DNA of 64,000 nt from positions 385-64,384 of the forward strand of contig DPGH01000004.1 of assembly GCA_003523255.1 (NCBI GenBank), read 5' to 3'. The stretch comes from Clostridiales bacterium (GTDB lineage Bacteria > Bacillota > Clostridia > Christensenellales > Borkfalkiaceae). Under the pieces are notes generated by a model, which was not told where the DNA came from, did not search any database, and saw nothing but the letters and a program-made list of their open reading frames with translations. Shown here in pieces: positions 21,701-31,357 of this stretch; positions within the stretch are counted from its first letter, which is position 1; every line of letters begins with the position of its first letter. The translations under genes and the position numbers were made by a program.

Positions 21701-22733
21701 CAACGTTGTTTGCGATAACTTTATGCGCCTCGCCGTTTACGTCCGCAATAAACTCGTTTACGCCGGCGTTCTGAATGGCGTTCGCGGTAGCCTTGTCTAT
21801 AATCTGACCTTTCGTCGCAAGAACTTCGCCGTCCGCGCTTATAACGTCTTCCATAGACTTTAAGCCGACGATTCTCGCGCCCATGCGAAGGCGTTTGTTG
21901 AATTTATATCTGCCGACCTTGGCAAGGTCGTATCTTCTCGGGTCGAAGAAAAGATTTTTAAGATGCTGTTTTACCGCTTCGTCGGTAGGAATTTCGCCCG
22001 GGCGAAGTCTTCTGTAAAGTTCTATAAGACCGTCGCTTTCGGATTTGGCGGAATCCTTCGCCGCGGTGGCGGCTATCATTTTATCTCCCGCGAAGAGTTC
22101 GTTTAACGCCTCGTCGCTACCGAAACCGAGCGCACGCAAAAGAACGGTGCCCGTGAGTTTTCTCGTCCTGTCGACGTGTACCCACAAAAGCCCCTGAGAA
22201 TCCTGTTCGAATTCGAGCCACGCCCCGCGCGAGGGAATGACGGTGGTGCCGAAAAGATTTCTGCCGGATTTATCCACTTCTACGGAGTTGTAAACGCCCG
22301 GAGAACGAACGAGTTGCGAAACGATAACGCGCTCCGCGCCGTTTATGATGAACGAACCGTTGTCCGTCATCAGCGGCAAGTCGCCCATATATACTTCTTG
22401 GTCGTCGATTATTTCGCCCGTTACTTTGTTTACGAGCCTGACCTTAACGCGGAGAGGCCGCGCGAAAGTCGCGTCCCTGTCCCTGCACTCTTTTTCGTCG
22501 TACTTGGGCGCGCCGTCGAGGTTATGCTCCAAAAAATACAACTCGAAGTGGTCGGAATAATCGGTTATCGGAGAAAAATCTTCAAAGACTTCGCTTATGC
22601 CGTCTTTTATAAAGGCGTCGTAAGAGTCTTTCTGAATTTTGACGAGATACGGAAGTTCTATCGCTTCGTTAATCTTGCCGAAAGTTTTTCTCTTGATTTT
22701 GCCGCACTGAATTTCGGGTAGTTTACGTGTCAT
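18720..22733 (-). CDS. rpoB: RNA polymerase subunit beta
   Basis: 1337 residues, about 140 more than Bacillus RpoB. The rifampicin pocket reads [12 protein letters not shown] (D565), [16 protein letters not shown] (H575, S580), a sensitive-type sequence. Catalytic and clamp motifs [17 protein letters not shown] and [14 protein letters not shown] are present. Two oddities are a helical insertion at about residues 345-465, before [13 protein letters not shown], and an acidic C-terminal tail of about 90 residues rich in DDDFDDDL. No rplJ/rplL gene precedes it; the upstream neighbour is divergent rqcP. Own promoter at 22942-22970, SD AAGGAGTG, ATG at 22733. Confidence 0.97.
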   Translation of the reverse strand: MTRKLPEIQCGKIKRKTFGKINEAIELPYLVKIQKDSYDAFIKDGISEVFEDFSPITDYSDHFELYFLEHNLDGAPKYDEKECRDRDATFARPLRVKVRLVNKVTGEIIDDQEVYMGDLPLMTDNGSFIINGAERVIVSQLVRSPGVYNSVEVDKSGRNLFGTTVIPSRGAWLEFEQDSQGLLWVHVDRTRKLTGTVLLRALGFGSDEALNELFAGDKMIAATAAKDSAKSESDGLIELYRRLRPGEIPTDEAVKQHLKNLFFDPRRYDLAKVGRYKFNKRLRMGARIVGLKSMEDVISADGEVLATKGQIIDKATANAIQNAGVNEFIADVNGEAHKVIANNVADYKEVTGLNPRYFGLLDYVYYPALRFAEKVNAKAKEAGEEAAAVEFRKEINELFYLEDKDLSDEATVKPEDRKYEEKAAETRSRFVRACTFYFELVEGGLTKTLTAEDKKVLRPLTEKLNHKHITVDDIVAAVSVNLDLNYGIGTTDNIDHLGNRRVRSVGELLQNQFRIGIARLERVIRERMGTMDPKDVTPQGLINVRPVSSAIKEFFGSSQLSQFMDQTNPIAELTHKRKLSALGPGGLNRDRATFDVRDVNYSHYGRLCPIETPEGQNIGLISSLAAYAQVNEFGFIESPYRKVEHTLGEDGKIETIVTEHVDYLTADEEDNYTVAQANEPLVDNKYFVKDRVSCRRREEILEEVKEKIDYMDVSPKQLISVATALIPFLENDDTNRALMGSNMQRQAVPLLCPENAIVATGIERRIAYDSGVMVNAVNGGVVKSVASNLITVTEDDGTDREYKLKKFERSNQGTCLNQRPIVDKGERIEKGQTIADGPSTKNGELALGRNILVGFMSWEGYNYEDAILLSEKLVREDVFTTIHIEEHEIEARDTRLGEEEITRDIPNVGDDALKDLDEDGIVRIGAEVGSGDILVGKVTPKGETELTPEERLLRAIFGEKSREVRDTSLKVPHGEGGIVVDVKIFTRANKDELSPGVNKLVRVYIAQKRKISVGDKMAGRHGNKGVISRILPESDMPFMADGTPLQIVLNPLGVPSRMNIGQVLEVHLGLICKQLGWKIATPVFDGADESEIKDLLRENNILNPDGEVDGKIQLYDGRTGEPFENRVTVGQMYMIKLIHLVDDKIHARSTGPYSLVTQQPLGGKAQFGGQRFGEMEIWALEAYGAAHILQEILTVKSDDVVGRVKTYESIVKGTNISEPGIPEAFKVLLKELQSLALDMKVLTENKEELAIKDLIESDIDDVPAFKEREHHEEVSLDDFNKDEVTETLFEDSENVDLDEDFGFSTKDMFEEDDGEIDTTVSDGSLIDDDFDDDLDNE

Positions 22734-22778
22734 TAAAACACACTCCTTAAAAAATTTTTTAAATTATCCTCCGACGGG

Positions 22779-22807
22779 TTTACAAACGCGCGAATATGTT
22801 GTATAAT
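22779..22807 (+). promoter_or_regulatory. Sigma-A promoter pointing towards rqcP-ispDF, inside the rpoB leader
   Basis: TTTACA (22779-22784), 17-bp spacer, TATAAT (22802-22807) on the + strand. The transcript would run through about 210 nt before the rqcP ATG at 23026, antisense to the rpoB leader. CCGACGG and CCGTCGG flank the promoter as an inverted repeat (22771-22777 and 22812-22818). Confidence 0.6.
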
Positions 22808-22823
22808 CGTTCCGTCGGGCAAA

Positions 22824-22845
22824 AAACGGGGTTTATCAACCGTTT
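22824..22845 (-). promoter_or_regulatory. Possible attenuator hairpin in the rpoB leader
   Basis: AAACGG/CCGTTT stem (22824-22829 with 22840-22845). On the minus strand the 3' arm reads CCCCGTTTTTTG, a short terminator-like signal between the rpoB promoter and the start codon. Confidence 0.4.
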
Positions 22846-22941
22846 AGTACCGATTGAAAGGTTTTTTTACCTGTATTTTTGCTTTTTTTTCTGCAAAATG
22901 GCGATAAGATTCGATAATAACCTATCATAATGCATTTTATT

Positions 22942-22970
22942 ATGTTACGCTTATTTGCAAATATTGTCAA
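22942..22970 (-). promoter_or_regulatory. Sigma-A promoter of rpoB-rpoC
   Basis: Minus strand TTGACA (22970-22965), 17-bp spacer, TAACAT (22947-22942). This predicts an rpoB leader of about 200 nt. Confidence 0.75.
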
Positions 22971-23025
22971 GTAATTAGAGCAAATTATAAAAATAATTTT
23001 TATTTTCGCGGAATTTTTATAAAAA

Positions 23026-23271
23026 ATGAGAATAGATAAGTTTCTTAAAGTGTCGAGAATATTGAAAAGACGCGCCCTCGCGGTCGAAGCGGCGGACAAA
23101 AATCGCGTTATCGTAAACGACAGAGCCGTCAAACCGTCGTGCAAAATTAAAGAGGGCGACGTGGTAGAAGTTCTTTTTAACAGCGGCGCGATAAAATTCA
23201 AAATACTTTCGATTAAAGAAACGGTTAAAAAAGAGCAGGCGCACGAACTGTACGAAATAATCGCGGAGTAA
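23026..23271 (+). CDS. rqcP: S4-domain RNA-binding protein RqcP (YabO family)
   Basis: An 81-residue protein made almost entirely of one S4 domain: MRIDKFLKVSRILKRRALAV, NRVIVNDRAVKPSCKIKEGD, VVEVLF. In Bacillus this family (RqcP) acts with RqcH in alanine tailing of stalled 50S-bound chains. The RLDKFLKVSRLIKRR-type opening separates it from heat-shock Hsp15. It lies 4 bp upstream of ispDF. No strong SD is visible before the ATG. Confidence 0.85.
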   Translation: MRIDKFLKVSRILKRRALAVEAADKNRVIVNDRAVKPSCKIKEGDVVEVLFNSGAIKFKILSIKETVKKEQAHELYEIIAE

Positions 23272-23275
23272 AGCC

Positions 23276-24391
23276 ATGCAGGTTTCGGTCATTATCGCCT
23301 GCGCCGGCAAAGGCGAGCGCGCAAAACAAGGCAAAAACAAACTTTTGGTAAGCGTCTCGGGTAAAACCGCCGTTGAGCGCGTGTATTTCGCGTTCAAAAA
23401 AACGGGACTTATTAAACAATATATAATATGCGCGGCAAAACGCGACGAAAAAGAAATAGCAGACCTTCTTTCCGGCGAGGACTACGTTTTTTCCGCAGGA
23501 GGAGAAACGCGCACGGAATCTGTTAAAAACGCCCTCCTCCTCGTTACGGGCGACGTAGTGCTTATACACGACGGAGCAAGACCGTTCGTTTCCGAGCGAA
23601 TTATAAAAGACGTAATCGCCGCGGCAAGCGAAAAAGGCGGCGCGATAACCGCGGTACCCACGCGTGACACGATATACTCGGTTAAAGACGAAAAATATCT
23701 CGGCAAAAACGGACTTTATCTCGTACAAACGCCGCAAGGCTTTAAGACCGAACTTATAAAAAAGGCTTATTCGCTCGCGGGGAACGGAGCATATAACGAC
23801 GACGGAGAGGTTTATAAAACCTTTATAGGCGAACTCGCCGTTGTAAACGGAGAAACGGACAACGTTAAAATAACTTATCCCGAGGACCTGTTGCTGTTAA
23901 ACGACGTGCAAGACGTACGCTTCGGCACAGGGTTCGATTGCCACGAACTCGTAACGGGGCGCAAGCTGATTCTCGGCGGAATAGAGATACCGCACGAAAA
24001 AGGACTTAAAGGACATTCGGACGCGGACGTACTCACCCACGCCGTAATGGACGCGCTTCTTTCCGCCGCGGCGGAACGCGACATAGGTTACCATTTTCCC
24101 GATAACGACCCGAAATACGAAGGCGCGGACAGTATGATGTTGCTAAAAGAAGTCCTTTCGATAATAAAAAAAGACGGATACCACCCGAAAAGCGTTTCCG
24201 CGGTTATAATGGCGCAAAAGCCGAAACTGCTTGACTATATACCGAAAATCACGGCTAATCTTGCCGAGGCGCTCGGCTTATCGGCTGAAAGCGTAGGCAT
24301 TACCGCAACCACGCTCGAGGGATTAGGGTTCGTCGGCAGAGAAGAAGGTATTTGCGTACACGCAAACGCGGTTATCGTTAAAAAAGATTAG
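23276..24391 (+). CDS. ispDF: Bifunctional IspD-IspF (MEP isoprenoid pathway)
   Basis: 371 residues carrying two enzymes of the non-mevalonate pathway. IspD (about 1-210) makes CDP-methylerythritol from MEP and CTP, with the nucleotide loop ACAGKGERAKQGKNK, the LIHDGARPFV block and VQTPQGF. IspF (about 215-371) cyclises CDP-ME 2-phosphate, with metal ligands D221 and H223 in GFDCHE and H255 in DVLTHAVMDALL, then YHFPDNDPKY. IspE, which acts between them, is separate. The fused form is best known from alphaproteobacteria and campylobacters and is less common in Bacillota. There is one open frame with no internal stop, and each part is of normal length. It is the second gene behind rqcP. Confidence 0.95.
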   Translation: MQVSVIIACAGKGERAKQGKNKLLVSVSGKTAVERVYFAFKKTGLIKQYIICAAKRDEKEIADLLSGEDYVFSAGGETRTESVKNALLLVTGDVVLIHDGARPFVSERIIKDVIAAASEKGGAITAVPTRDTIYSVKDEKYLGKNGLYLVQTPQGFKTELIKKAYSLAGNGAYNDDGEVYKTFIGELAVVNGETDNVKITYPEDLLLLNDVQDVRFGTGFDCHELVTGRKLILGGIEIPHEKGLKGHSDADVLTHAVMDALLSAAAERDIGYHFPDNDPKYEGADSMMLLKEVLSIIKKDGYHPKSVSAVIMAQKPKLLDYIPKITANLAEALGLSAESVGITATTLEGLGFVGREEGICVHANAVIVKKD

Positions 24392-24537
24392 CCGCCGATA
24401 TTTTGAGTTTTGAGATATACGCAAACGCCGTTTTGCGCCGCGGTTTTAAAGGGTTATAAACGATTTAACATTTCCTTTTATAACACAGTTTTGCCCGATA
24501 GACGGTAAACGTAAGCGTAAAAGTGTTTAAAAAACTT

Positions 24538-24565
24538 CGCGCCCGTGCAATCAAGCACGGGCGCG
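24538..24565. terminator. Bidirectional terminator between ispDF and the deacetylase
   Basis: 11-bp stem CGCGCCCGTGC (24538-24548) with GCACGGGCGCG (24555-24565), loop AATCAA, then TTTGTAG. The genes converge here. The remaining gap 24392-24537 has only a weak GTTATAAA/TTTATAAC repeat (24453-24484). Confidence 0.75.
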
Positions 24566-24583
24566 TTTGTAGTTGAGCTAAAA

Positions 24584-25423
24584 TTAAATTCGGACGGTTA
24601 CGGTTTGACCGCTTTTAACGAGCAGGTCTTTGCCGTAATAGTAAAGGTACACGTCCGTACAAGACGGATTGCGCACGATTTTGCCGTCCGCCGAATACTC
24701 TAAACCGTTATACGCCTGAACGTAATCGTAAATTTCTCCGTTGGTGGCATACCACACGTCGTCCCTGTTACCGACTTTTTGGGCAAAGCCCTCCATCACG
24801 TTCCAGTTATCGTCGTCGTCAAACTGATAAGTGTGTCCCCACAAATAAAACAATTTGGGTCTGTGGCTAGACCAGTAAGGTCTGTCGTTATCCGGCGCCA
24901 AAAACTCTTCTATAAGTCGTTGCAACTCCGGTTCGTTATGGTGGCAGGTAGGTTTAAGTTGCAACCAGTCTTCGGGGATATCGAAACTCTTTGTCGGCAC
25001 GCACGTTCTCGCATACTTTATACCGCATCTTTTAAGGGTATCGGCAATACGGTTGTTAAAAACCCCGTTCGGATAGGCAAACCCTTTGACCGTTACGCCG
25101 AACATATTTTCAAGGTTTTCTCTGTCTTTTAAAACATCTCTTATCCCTGCGTCTTCGGGCACTTCGGTTAAAGGCAAATGCATATATCCGTGAGCGGCAA
25201 CCTCGTGTACGCCTGAAGAATATAATTCTCTCGCCTCGCTTTCCGTAAGTCTGCCAAGCCCCTCTCGTTTCGCGAACATACCCGAGTTGATATTGAACGT
25301 ACATTTTAACCCGTATTCGTTTAAAATTTCTACAAGTTTAATATCGCCCCTCACGCCGTCGTCGTAACTCAGCGTTACGGCTTTTTGCTTAAATACGGGG
25401 AACCTTAAAAAGTTGTAACTCAT
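24584..25423 (-). CDS. Polysaccharide deacetylase (NodB homology, CE4)
   Basis: 279 residues. A CE4 fold starts almost at the N-terminus: VTLSYDDGV (the catalytic/metal Asp pair), the zinc motif EVAAHGYMHLPL (H-x3-H) and FAYPNGVFNNRIADTLKRCG. There is no signal peptide, so it is either cytoplasmic or exported by another route. CE4 enzymes de-N-acetylate peptidoglycan, chitin oligomers or other acetylated glycans; the substrate cannot be read here. It follows rny by 39 bp with SD GGAGGCAG and is probably co-transcribed with it. Confidence 0.85.
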   Translation of the reverse strand: MSYNFLRFPVFKQKAVTLSYDDGVRGDIKLVEILNEYGLKCTFNINSGMFAKREGLGRLTESEARELYSSGVHEVAAHGYMHLPLTEVPEDAGIRDVLKDRENLENMFGVTVKGFAYPNGVFNNRIADTLKRCGIKYARTCVPTKSFDIPEDWLQLKPTCHHNEPELQRLIEEFLAPDNDRPYWSSHRPKLFYLWGHTYQFDDDDNWNVMEGFAQKVGNRDDVWYATNGEIYDYVQAYNGLEYSADGKIVRNPSCTDVYLYYYGKDLLVKSGQTVTVRI

Positions 25424-25462
25424 ATGTCTGCCTCCGCAAAAACGATTGAAAAATTTTAGGTT

Positions 25463-27076
25463 TTATTTTGCGAACTCGGTTGCGCGCCATTCTCTTATGA
25501 CGTTTACCTTTATCTGACCGGGGTACTCCATTTCCTGCTCGATTTTTTTGGCGATGTCTTTCGCGAGGAACAAAGTCTGCGCGTCGTTTACCTGTTCGGG
25601 TTTAACCATTACGCGCACCTCTCTGCCCGCTTGTATCGCATAGCATTTATCGACGCCCTTAAAACTGCTCGAAATTTCTTCGAGTTTTTGCAGCCTTTTA
25701 ATGTAGTTGGTGGTCGTTTCTCTTCTCGCACCGGGGCGCGCGCCGGAAATACCGTCCGCCGCCGCAACGAGTACTGCCTCTATACTCTTTTGCTCTGTAT
25801 CGCCGTGGTGCGCGAGTATCGCGTTTACGACGATATAATTCTCTCTGTATTTTTTAGCAAGGTCCGCGCCTATCTGCATATGCGTGCCTTCTATTTCAAA
25901 GTCAACGGCTTTGCCGAGGTCGTGTAACAGCCCTGCGCGTTTTGCAAGCGCGGCGTCTACGCCGAGTTCGGTTGCCATAACGCCGGCAAGGTGCGACACC
26001 TCGATAGAGTGGCGCAAAACGTTTTGCCCGTAACTGGTACGGAATTTAAGTCTGCCGAGAAGTTTAACGATTTCGGGATGAAGTCCGAACACGCCGCACT
26101 CGTATGTCGCGGCTTCGCCCGCTTCTTTAATTTGCTGGTCGAGTTCTTTTTTAACCTTTTCGACCGTCTCCTCAATTCTTGCGGGGTGTATTCTTCCGTC
26201 CTGAATAAGCCGTTCGAGCGCGATGCGCGCGGTTTCGCGGCGGACGGGGTCAAAGCCGGAAACGATTACGACTTCCGGAGTATCGTCGATTATGAGTTCT
26301 ATACCGGTAGAATTTTCAAGCGCGCGGATATTTCTGCCTTCGCGCCCGATTATTCTCGCTTTCATATCGTCCGACGGGAGCGGAACCACCGAAACGGTAA
26401 GTTCGGTTGCCTGATCGGTACTGCATTTCTGAATGGCAAGGCTTACGATTTCTTTCGCTTTTCTCTCGCCCTCTTCTTTGGCTTCCGCCTCGATGTTTTT
26501 AACGGTGCCGGCGGCTTCTCTTCTCGCCTCGTCCGTTATCGCTTCTACGAGTTGGCGTTTAGCCTCTTCTTTCGACATCTGGGAGATTTTTTCAAACTCC
26601 TGTATCATTCTGTCGTGCTGGGCGGAAATATCCTCGAGTTTTCTGTCAAGGTCTGCTTGTTTCTCTTTCAAAACGTTTTGCTGTCTCGTGGTTTCGTCGT
26701 TGCGACGAGAAAGATTTTCTTCCTTTTTGTCGAGCGATTCCTCTTTCTGATTAAGCCTGTTTTCCAGCCGTTGAAGTTCTACGCGCTTTTCTTTCGATTC
26801 TTTTTCAAAGTCGTTGCGCAGTTTAAGTTCCTGTTCTTTAGCCTCTAAAATAGCCTCTTTTTTGATTTTTTTGCTCTCTTCTCTCGCGTCGTCGAGCATT
26901 TTGTCGGTAACTTTCTGAATATCACCTTGTTTCTTTTCAAAAGACTTCTTTTTGATAAGGATACCGACGAAAACGCCCGCGGCGGCGAAAACTATCGCCG
27001 CGATTACCGCGATCAGAATAGCGGTACCCGTTTCCATCGATGCCAAGAACAGGGAGCCGTAATTAAAATTCTGCAT
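25463..27076 (-). CDS. rny: Ribonuclease Y
   Basis: Membrane-anchored endoribonuclease that starts mRNA decay in Bacillota; 537 residues. N-terminal transmembrane helix (about 17-42), a long charged coiled coil (about 45-215), KH domain ([19 protein letters not shown]), and HD domain with [13 protein letters not shown] and [10 protein letters not shown] carrying the metal-binding His-Asp. The C-terminus [16 protein letters not shown] is typical. The ATG at 27076 is preferred over the internal Met14 because SD AGGAGG lies at 27087-27092. Confidence 0.97.
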   Translation of the reverse strand: MQNFNYGSLFLASMETGTAILIAVIAAIVFAAAGVFVGILIKKKSFEKKQGDIQKVTDKMLDDAREESKKIKKEAILEAKEQELKLRNDFEKESKEKRVELQRLENRLNQKEESLDKKEENLSRRNDETTRQQNVLKEKQADLDRKLEDISAQHDRMIQEFEKISQMSKEEAKRQLVEAITDEARREAAGTVKNIEAEAKEEGERKAKEIVSLAIQKCSTDQATELTVSVVPLPSDDMKARIIGREGRNIRALENSTGIELIIDDTPEVVIVSGFDPVRRETARIALERLIQDGRIHPARIEETVEKVKKELDQQIKEAGEAATYECGVFGLHPEIVKLLGRLKFRTSYGQNVLRHSIEVSHLAGVMATELGVDAALAKRAGLLHDLGKAVDFEIEGTHMQIGADLAKKYRENYIVVNAILAHHGDTEQKSIEAVLVAAADGISGARPGARRETTTNYIKRLQKLEEISSSFKGVDKCYAIQAGREVRVMVKPEQVNDAQTLFLAKDIAKKIEQEMEYPGQIKVNVIREWRATEFAK

Positions 27077-27145
27077 AATAAAATGCCCTCCTGTTTTTAT
27101 TACCCGCGTGCGTTTTCATTTCGTACGCGGACTTATATCCTTTAT

Positions 27146-27174
27146 ATTGTACACCGTTTTTACGCGAATGTCAA
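27146..27174 (-). promoter_or_regulatory. Sigma-A promoter of rny
   Basis: Minus strand TTGACA (27174-27169), 17-bp spacer, TACAAT (27151-27146). The leader contains a CCGCGT/ACGCGG hairpin (27103-27130), a possible self-cleavage or stability element. Confidence 0.75.
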
Positions 27175-27181
27175 AGTTTTA

Positions 27182-28198
27182 TCACTCTTTGGCGGCTTCG
27201 TCGCCGTCTTTATGATAAAAAGCGTTTAATATTTTTTGCTTTACTTCCTCGTAAGCCTGTTCGTTATTCTCGAAGTAGTCCACCGCTTTCTCTCTGCCTT
27301 GCGCGATTTTTTCGCCGTTATAAGAGAACCACGCGCCGCTCTTTTCGATTATTTTATAAAGCAAACCGAGTTCTATAAGGCAACTGCCCTTTGAAATGCC
27401 TTTGCCGAATATGATATCGAATTCCGCCGTTTTGAAAGGCGGCGCAACCTTGTTTTTTACGATTTTGGCTTTGGTGTGATTGCCGTACGCGCCGTCGGTG
27501 CCTTTGAGTTGGTCGCCTTTTCTTACGTCTATACGAATGCTTGCGTAAAATTTAAGCGCTTTGCCGCCCGCCGTAACTTCGGGATTACCGAAAATTACGC
27601 CGACCTTTTCACGGAGTTGGTTTATAAAGACTATGCAGGTTTTGGACTTGCTGGTTATCGCCGTGAGTTTACGGAGAGCCTGACTCATAAGGCGCGCCTG
27701 AAGACCTACGTGCGAGTCGCCCATATCGCCTTCTATCTCCGCTTTTGGGGTTAACGCCGCAACCGAGTCAACGACTATTATATCCACCGCTTTACTGCTG
27801 ACGAGCGAAGCGGTTATATCGAGAGCCTGTTCGCCGGTGTCCGGTTGGGATACGTAAAGTTCGTCGAGATTTACGCCGAGGTTTTTTGCGTAAACGGGAT
27901 CGAGCGCATGCTCCGCGTCTATAAACGCGGCGACGCCGCCCGCTTTTTGCGTTTCGGCAATGGCGTGGAGCGCAACCGTGGTTTTACCCGAGGACTCGGG
28001 TCCGTAAATTTCTATTATTCTCCCGCGCGGAAATCCGCCTACGCCTATCGCGAGGTCGAGCGACAAGCACCCCGTGGGGAGCACTTCTATATGAGTATCT
28101 CCCGCGTTTTGACCGAGGCGCATTATCGCGCCTTTGCCGTATTGTTTTTCGATTTGAGCCATTACGCCGTCAAGCGCTTTCAACTTTTCTTCGTTCAT
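27182..28198 (-). CDS. recA: Recombinase RecA
   Basis: 338 residues, full length. Walker [10 protein letters not shown] (66-74), Walker [16 protein letters not shown] loop [20 protein letters not shown], polymerisation motif near the N-terminus. It catalyses strand exchange and LexA co-cleavage. Last gene of ftsK-rimO-pgsA-cinA-recA, 14 bp after cinA; cinA-recA linkage is common in Gram-positives. No LexA box is seen directly upstream, so SOS control, if any, acts from farther up the operon. Confidence 0.98.
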   Translation of the reverse strand: MNEEKLKALDGVMAQIEKQYGKGAIMRLGQNAGDTHIEVLPTGCLSLDLAIGVGGFPRGRIIEIYGPESSGKTTVALHAIAETQKAGGVAAFIDAEHALDPVYAKNLGVNLDELYVSQPDTGEQALDITASLVSSKAVDIIVVDSVAALTPKAEIEGDMGDSHVGLQARLMSQALRKLTAITSKSKTCIVFINQLREKVGVIFGNPEVTAGGKALKFYASIRIDVRKGDQLKGTDGAYGNHTKAKIVKNKVAPPFKTAEFDIIFGKGISKGSCLIELGLLYKIIEKSGAWFSYNGEKIAQGREKAVDYFENNEQAYEEVKQKILNAFYHKDGDEAAKE

Positions 28199-28212
28199 AA
28201 AAATTTTTCCTC

Positions 28213-29421
28213 TTACTTTCTTTTTAATATTTTAACGGCGAGAGCGAGGGCTATGTTTTTAGCCCTTTCGGTTATACGCTCTCGCGAACCGTTAAGTTCG
28301 TATTTATAAGTATGCACCCCGTCTATCGTGCCTATCGCTATATAGCATAGCCCCACGGGCTTATCCGAAGCGTCGCTTTTAGGTCCCGCGATACCCGTCG
28401 TGGCAATCGCAAGATCGCATTTACCCGTTTTTAAAAGCCCCGCCGCCATTTGATACGCCACAACCGAACTGACCGCGCCTTTGGTAAATATATCTTCCGC
28501 ACGTACTCCGAGCCGTTCGACCTTGCTCTCGTTTGAATAGGTAACAAGCCCTTCCTGTAAAAATTCGGATATGCCGGAATTTTTAACGAGTTCCGCCGTA
28601 ACCCTGCCGCCCGTAAACGATTCCGCCGCGGCAACGCGCACACCTTTGAGTTTTATCAGGTCGAAAAGTCTTTCCGATAAAGTCGTGTCGAACTCCGCAT
28701 ATATGTCGTCGCCGAGAAGTTCCACGAACTTTCTTAAAACCAAGGGTTTATCCGCAATTTCCTCTTCCCCGCGAAAAACAAGGTCGAGTTTATAATCTCC
28801 GTCTTTTTCGGTAAGCGCGTAACCGAATTTGCCTACGTATTCCGCCGCCGCTATCGCTTCGTTTATCTTTGCGTCGTCGCCGAAAATCTTAAACGTATAC
28901 GTTTTGGTTTTTATTCCGTACTTGTTTTCCGCATACGGCAAAACGTATCTTGCGCACATGGAATAAAGTTCTTCCGGTTCGTCCGATACAACCGCGGTCA
29001 AAAAATCTTCACCCTCGAGCGTGAAACCCTGAAAAGGTCCCTTTTCGTTTGGAATTATCGTCGCCCCGTCGGGGAGCACGGCGTATTCCGCGGAGTAGTT
29101 TACCCCGTCCGCGGCGCGCGCCGCGTCTAAAAATCTCGCCGCGTTATCGTTTTCCGCAAGTTCGGTACCGAAAGACTCCGCTATCATTGCTTTCGCGTCG
29201 AAATCCGTTTTTTCGCCGAGTGCGATTACGACGATATCCGCAGTGTCTTTAAGTTCGTCTATCAAACGCTTAAAGCCTATATCGTCTGCCGAAGAAAGCG
29301 CGTATGCCGAATCGATTTTAAGCCCCGCGCCCGCAAACGCCGCCGAAACGCGGGTAAGCCTTTCGCTATACGCCGTAAAATCGCTTTGCGGATTTTTAAA
29401 TGTTACGAACGCGGTTTTCAT
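28213..29421 (-). CDS. cinA: CinA-family protein with degenerate N-terminal domain
   Basis: 402 residues. The C-terminal CinA domain (from about 245) is well kept: [44 protein letters not shown]. In the family it deamidates NMN and takes part in pyridine nucleotide recycling. The N-terminal MoCF-like/COG1058 domain is recognisable by position, but its key motif, normally GGLGPT-x-DD, reads [16 protein letters not shown]-ribose pyrophosphatase activity is therefore doubtful. It sits between pgsA and recA, with SD GAGGAGAAA. Confidence 0.85.
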   Translation of the reverse strand: MKTAFVTFKNPQSDFTAYSERLTRVSAAFAGAGLKIDSAYALSSADDIGFKRLIDELKDTADIVVIALGEKTDFDAKAMIAESFGTELAENDNAARFLDAARAADGVNYSAEYAVLPDGATIIPNEKGPFQGFTLEGEDFLTAVVSDEPEELYSMCARYVLPYAENKYGIKTKTYTFKIFGDDAKINEAIAAAEYVGKFGYALTEKDGDYKLDLVFRGEEEIADKPLVLRKFVELLGDDIYAEFDTTLSERLFDLIKLKGVRVAAAESFTGGRVTAELVKNSGISEFLQEGLVTYSNESKVERLGVRAEDIFTKGAVSSVVAYQMAAGLLKTGKCDLAIATTGIAGPKSDASDKPVGLCYIAIGTIDGVHTYKYELNGSRERITERAKNIALALAVKILKRK

Positions 29422-29424
29422 CTG

Positions 29425-30009
29425 TTATTTCTCCTCTTCGGAAAGCACGGAAGCGTTTTTAATAATACATTCCGCACCCGAGATTACCGTAAGCAACGCG
29501 GAAGCGCAAAGCATAACCGTACCGACGACGTTTGCCGTATCAAACGCCCCGGGCGTGATTTCCGCCGCGATAAGCAACGCTATAACGGTTAAATCGGTTA
29601 CGAACGTTTTTATTTTGCCCGATTTATCGGCGGCGATAACCGCTCCTTTACCTGCGGCAACGAGTCTGAAACCGCTTACGATAAGTTCTCTCGCTAAGAT
29701 AAGCGCGACGAGTATCGCAGGGTAAAACGAATCGGGGAGTATAACCGTGTCCGTCGGCGGCACGAGCAAAATTATAAGAGCGGTAGAAACAAGCACTTTG
29801 TCCGCTATCGGGTCCAAAAACTTACCCATGTTGGTTACGAGGTTATATTTTCTCGCTATATATCCGTCGAGAAAATCCGTAAAAGCGGCAAGCGCGAATA
29901 TCCCCGCCGCAATCGCGAAATTATACGGAATGACCGTAAGATAATACGCCGCCGCAAAAGCGGGTATCATTATAATTCTTGCAAGCGTAAGCCTGTTCGG
30001 TAAATTCAT
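29425..30009 (-). CDS. pgsA: CDP-diacylglycerol-glycerol-3-phosphate 3-phosphatidyltransferase
   Basis: Integral membrane enzyme of phosphatidylglycerol synthesis; 194 residues with several hydrophobic helices. The full CDP-alcohol phosphotransferase motif is present near residues 45-70: DFLDGYIARKYN, then TNMGKFLDPIADKV (D-G-x2-A-R-x8-G-x3-D-x3-D). N-terminal MNLPNRLTLARIIMIP is typical. The start overlaps the rimO stop by 4 bp. Confidence 0.95.
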   Translation of the reverse strand: MNLPNRLTLARIIMIPAFAAAYYLTVIPYNFAIAAGIFALAAFTDFLDGYIARKYNLVTNMGKFLDPIADKVLVSTALIILLVPPTDTVILPDSFYPAILVALILARELIVSGFRLVAAGKGAVIAADKSGKIKTFVTDLTVIALLIAAEITPGAFDTANVVGTVMLCASALLTVISGAECIIKNASVLSEEEK

Positions 30010-31322
30010 ATTCTTTCTCCTATAAGGTCGTAGCCGTCCCTCGCGGTGATTTTAACGTCGTAATACGTGCCGAAAGAAACTTCTTCCGCCGAAAAGAAAT
30101 ATATTTTTCCGTCAATATCCGGCGCGTTGAAATACGCCCTGCCGTAATAAACGAGTCTGTCTTCGTCAAATCCTTCGGCTTTAACCTTAAACGTTTTACC
30201 GCGGAGCGATTTAAGAAGTCGCCCCACGACTTTTTTTTGCGCGGAATAAAGTTTTTTTACGCGACGGGTTTTCGTTTTTTCGTCCACCTGTCCGTCCAAA
30301 AGATAAGCGGGCGTACCCTCTTCTCTGCTGTATTTAAAGAACCCCGCGTTAAACAGTTCGGCTTTATCGATAAACTCTAAAAGTCGGTTAAACTCCTCTT
30401 CGCCCTCGCCGGGAAATCCGGTTATAAAAGTCGAGCGCACGGCAATACCCGGCACGCGTTCTTTTAGCTTTTTTATAAGCGCGAGATATTCCTCTCCTCT
30501 GCCTTTTCTGTTCATTCTTTTAAGCACTTTATCGTCCGCATGCTGAAAAGGTATGTCTATATATCTTATTATTTTTGCGTTTACCGCCATTTCGTGAATG
30601 AGTTCTTCGGTAACGTTTTCGGGATAGCAATATAAAAGCCTTACGCCGCGCACGTTTTTAAGCGCGGTAAGTTTTCTGACGAGCGTTACGAGGTTCGTTT
30701 TCGGTTCTAAATCTTCGCCGTACTTCGTAACGTCCTGCGCGACGAGAATGAGTTCGTCAACGTCGCCCATGGCGGAAACTTCGGTTATAAGTCTGTCCGT
30801 CGGCACGGAGCGATATTTGCCGCGTATGGACGGTATAAGGCAATAGGTGCAACGGTTAGAACACCCGTCCGCGATTTTAAGATAGGCGTGCCCGTCGGTC
30901 GTAACCACACGCGCCGTACCCGTTTCGAGTTTTACTTCGCCTACGGCGCAAACCCTTTCTCCGTCGTACACGTTATCGATAACGTCTAAAATCTTATCGT
31001 AGTCCGAAACTCCGAGAAACGCGTCCGCCTCCGTAAGTTCGTCTTTTATGTCGCTTAAAAACCTTTGCGGCAAACAACCCGTAACGATGATTTTTTCGCA
31101 CGCGCCGTTTTTTTTGTATTCCGCCGCGCCGATGACTTCTTCTATCGATTCTTTTCTCGAACTCGCAAGAAAAGCGCAAGTGTTTATAATTATTATTTCG
31201 GCTTGCGCTATATCGTTCGTCAGTTCGTGCCGTTCGCGCAGTTTGGCAAGCATTTTTTCGGTATCCACACGGTTTTTGTCGCAACCGAGCGAAATCACGC
31301 CGATTTTTTTACCCGTAATCAT
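30006..31322 (-). CDS. rimO: Ribosomal protein S12 methylthiotransferase RimO
   Basis: Radical-SAM enzyme that adds a methylthio group to the conserved Asp of S12; 438 residues. UPF0004 domain with VISLGCDKNRVDTE (first cluster Cys) and INTCAF; radical SAM cluster DGCSNRCTYCLIPSIRGKY (C-x3-C-x2-C); C-terminal TRAM domain. The LGCDKNRVD and IPSIRGKYRS patterns fit RimO rather than MiaB. SD CTGGAG precedes the ATG at 31322. Confidence 0.95.
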   Translation of the reverse strand: MITGKKIGVISLGCDKNRVDTEKMLAKLRERHELTNDIAQAEIIIINTCAFLASSRKESIEEVIGAAEYKKNGACEKIIVTGCLPQRFLSDIKDELTEADAFLGVSDYDKILDVIDNVYDGERVCAVGEVKLETGTARVVTTDGHAYLKIADGCSNRCTYCLIPSIRGKYRSVPTDRLITEVSAMGDVDELILVAQDVTKYGEDLEPKTNLVTLVRKLTALKNVRGVRLLYCYPENVTEELIHEMAVNAKIIRYIDIPFQHADDKVLKRMNRKGRGEEYLALIKKLKERVPGIAVRSTFITGFPGEGEEEFNRLLEFIDKAELFNAGFFKYSREEGTPAYLLDGQVDEKTKTRRVKKLYSAQKKVVGRLLKSLRGKTFKVKAEGFDEDRLVYYGRAYFNAPDIDGKIYFFSAEEVSFGTYYDVKITARDGYDLIGERI

Positions 31323-31357
31323 AGGTACTCCAGATAACTTCTTTAGTGATTAAAATT

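Noticed and set aside
22836..23201. Open frame on the minus strand overlapping rqcP and the rpoB leader
   Set aside because: It runs antisense to a clear S4-domain gene, has no SD and shows no recognisable protein pattern.
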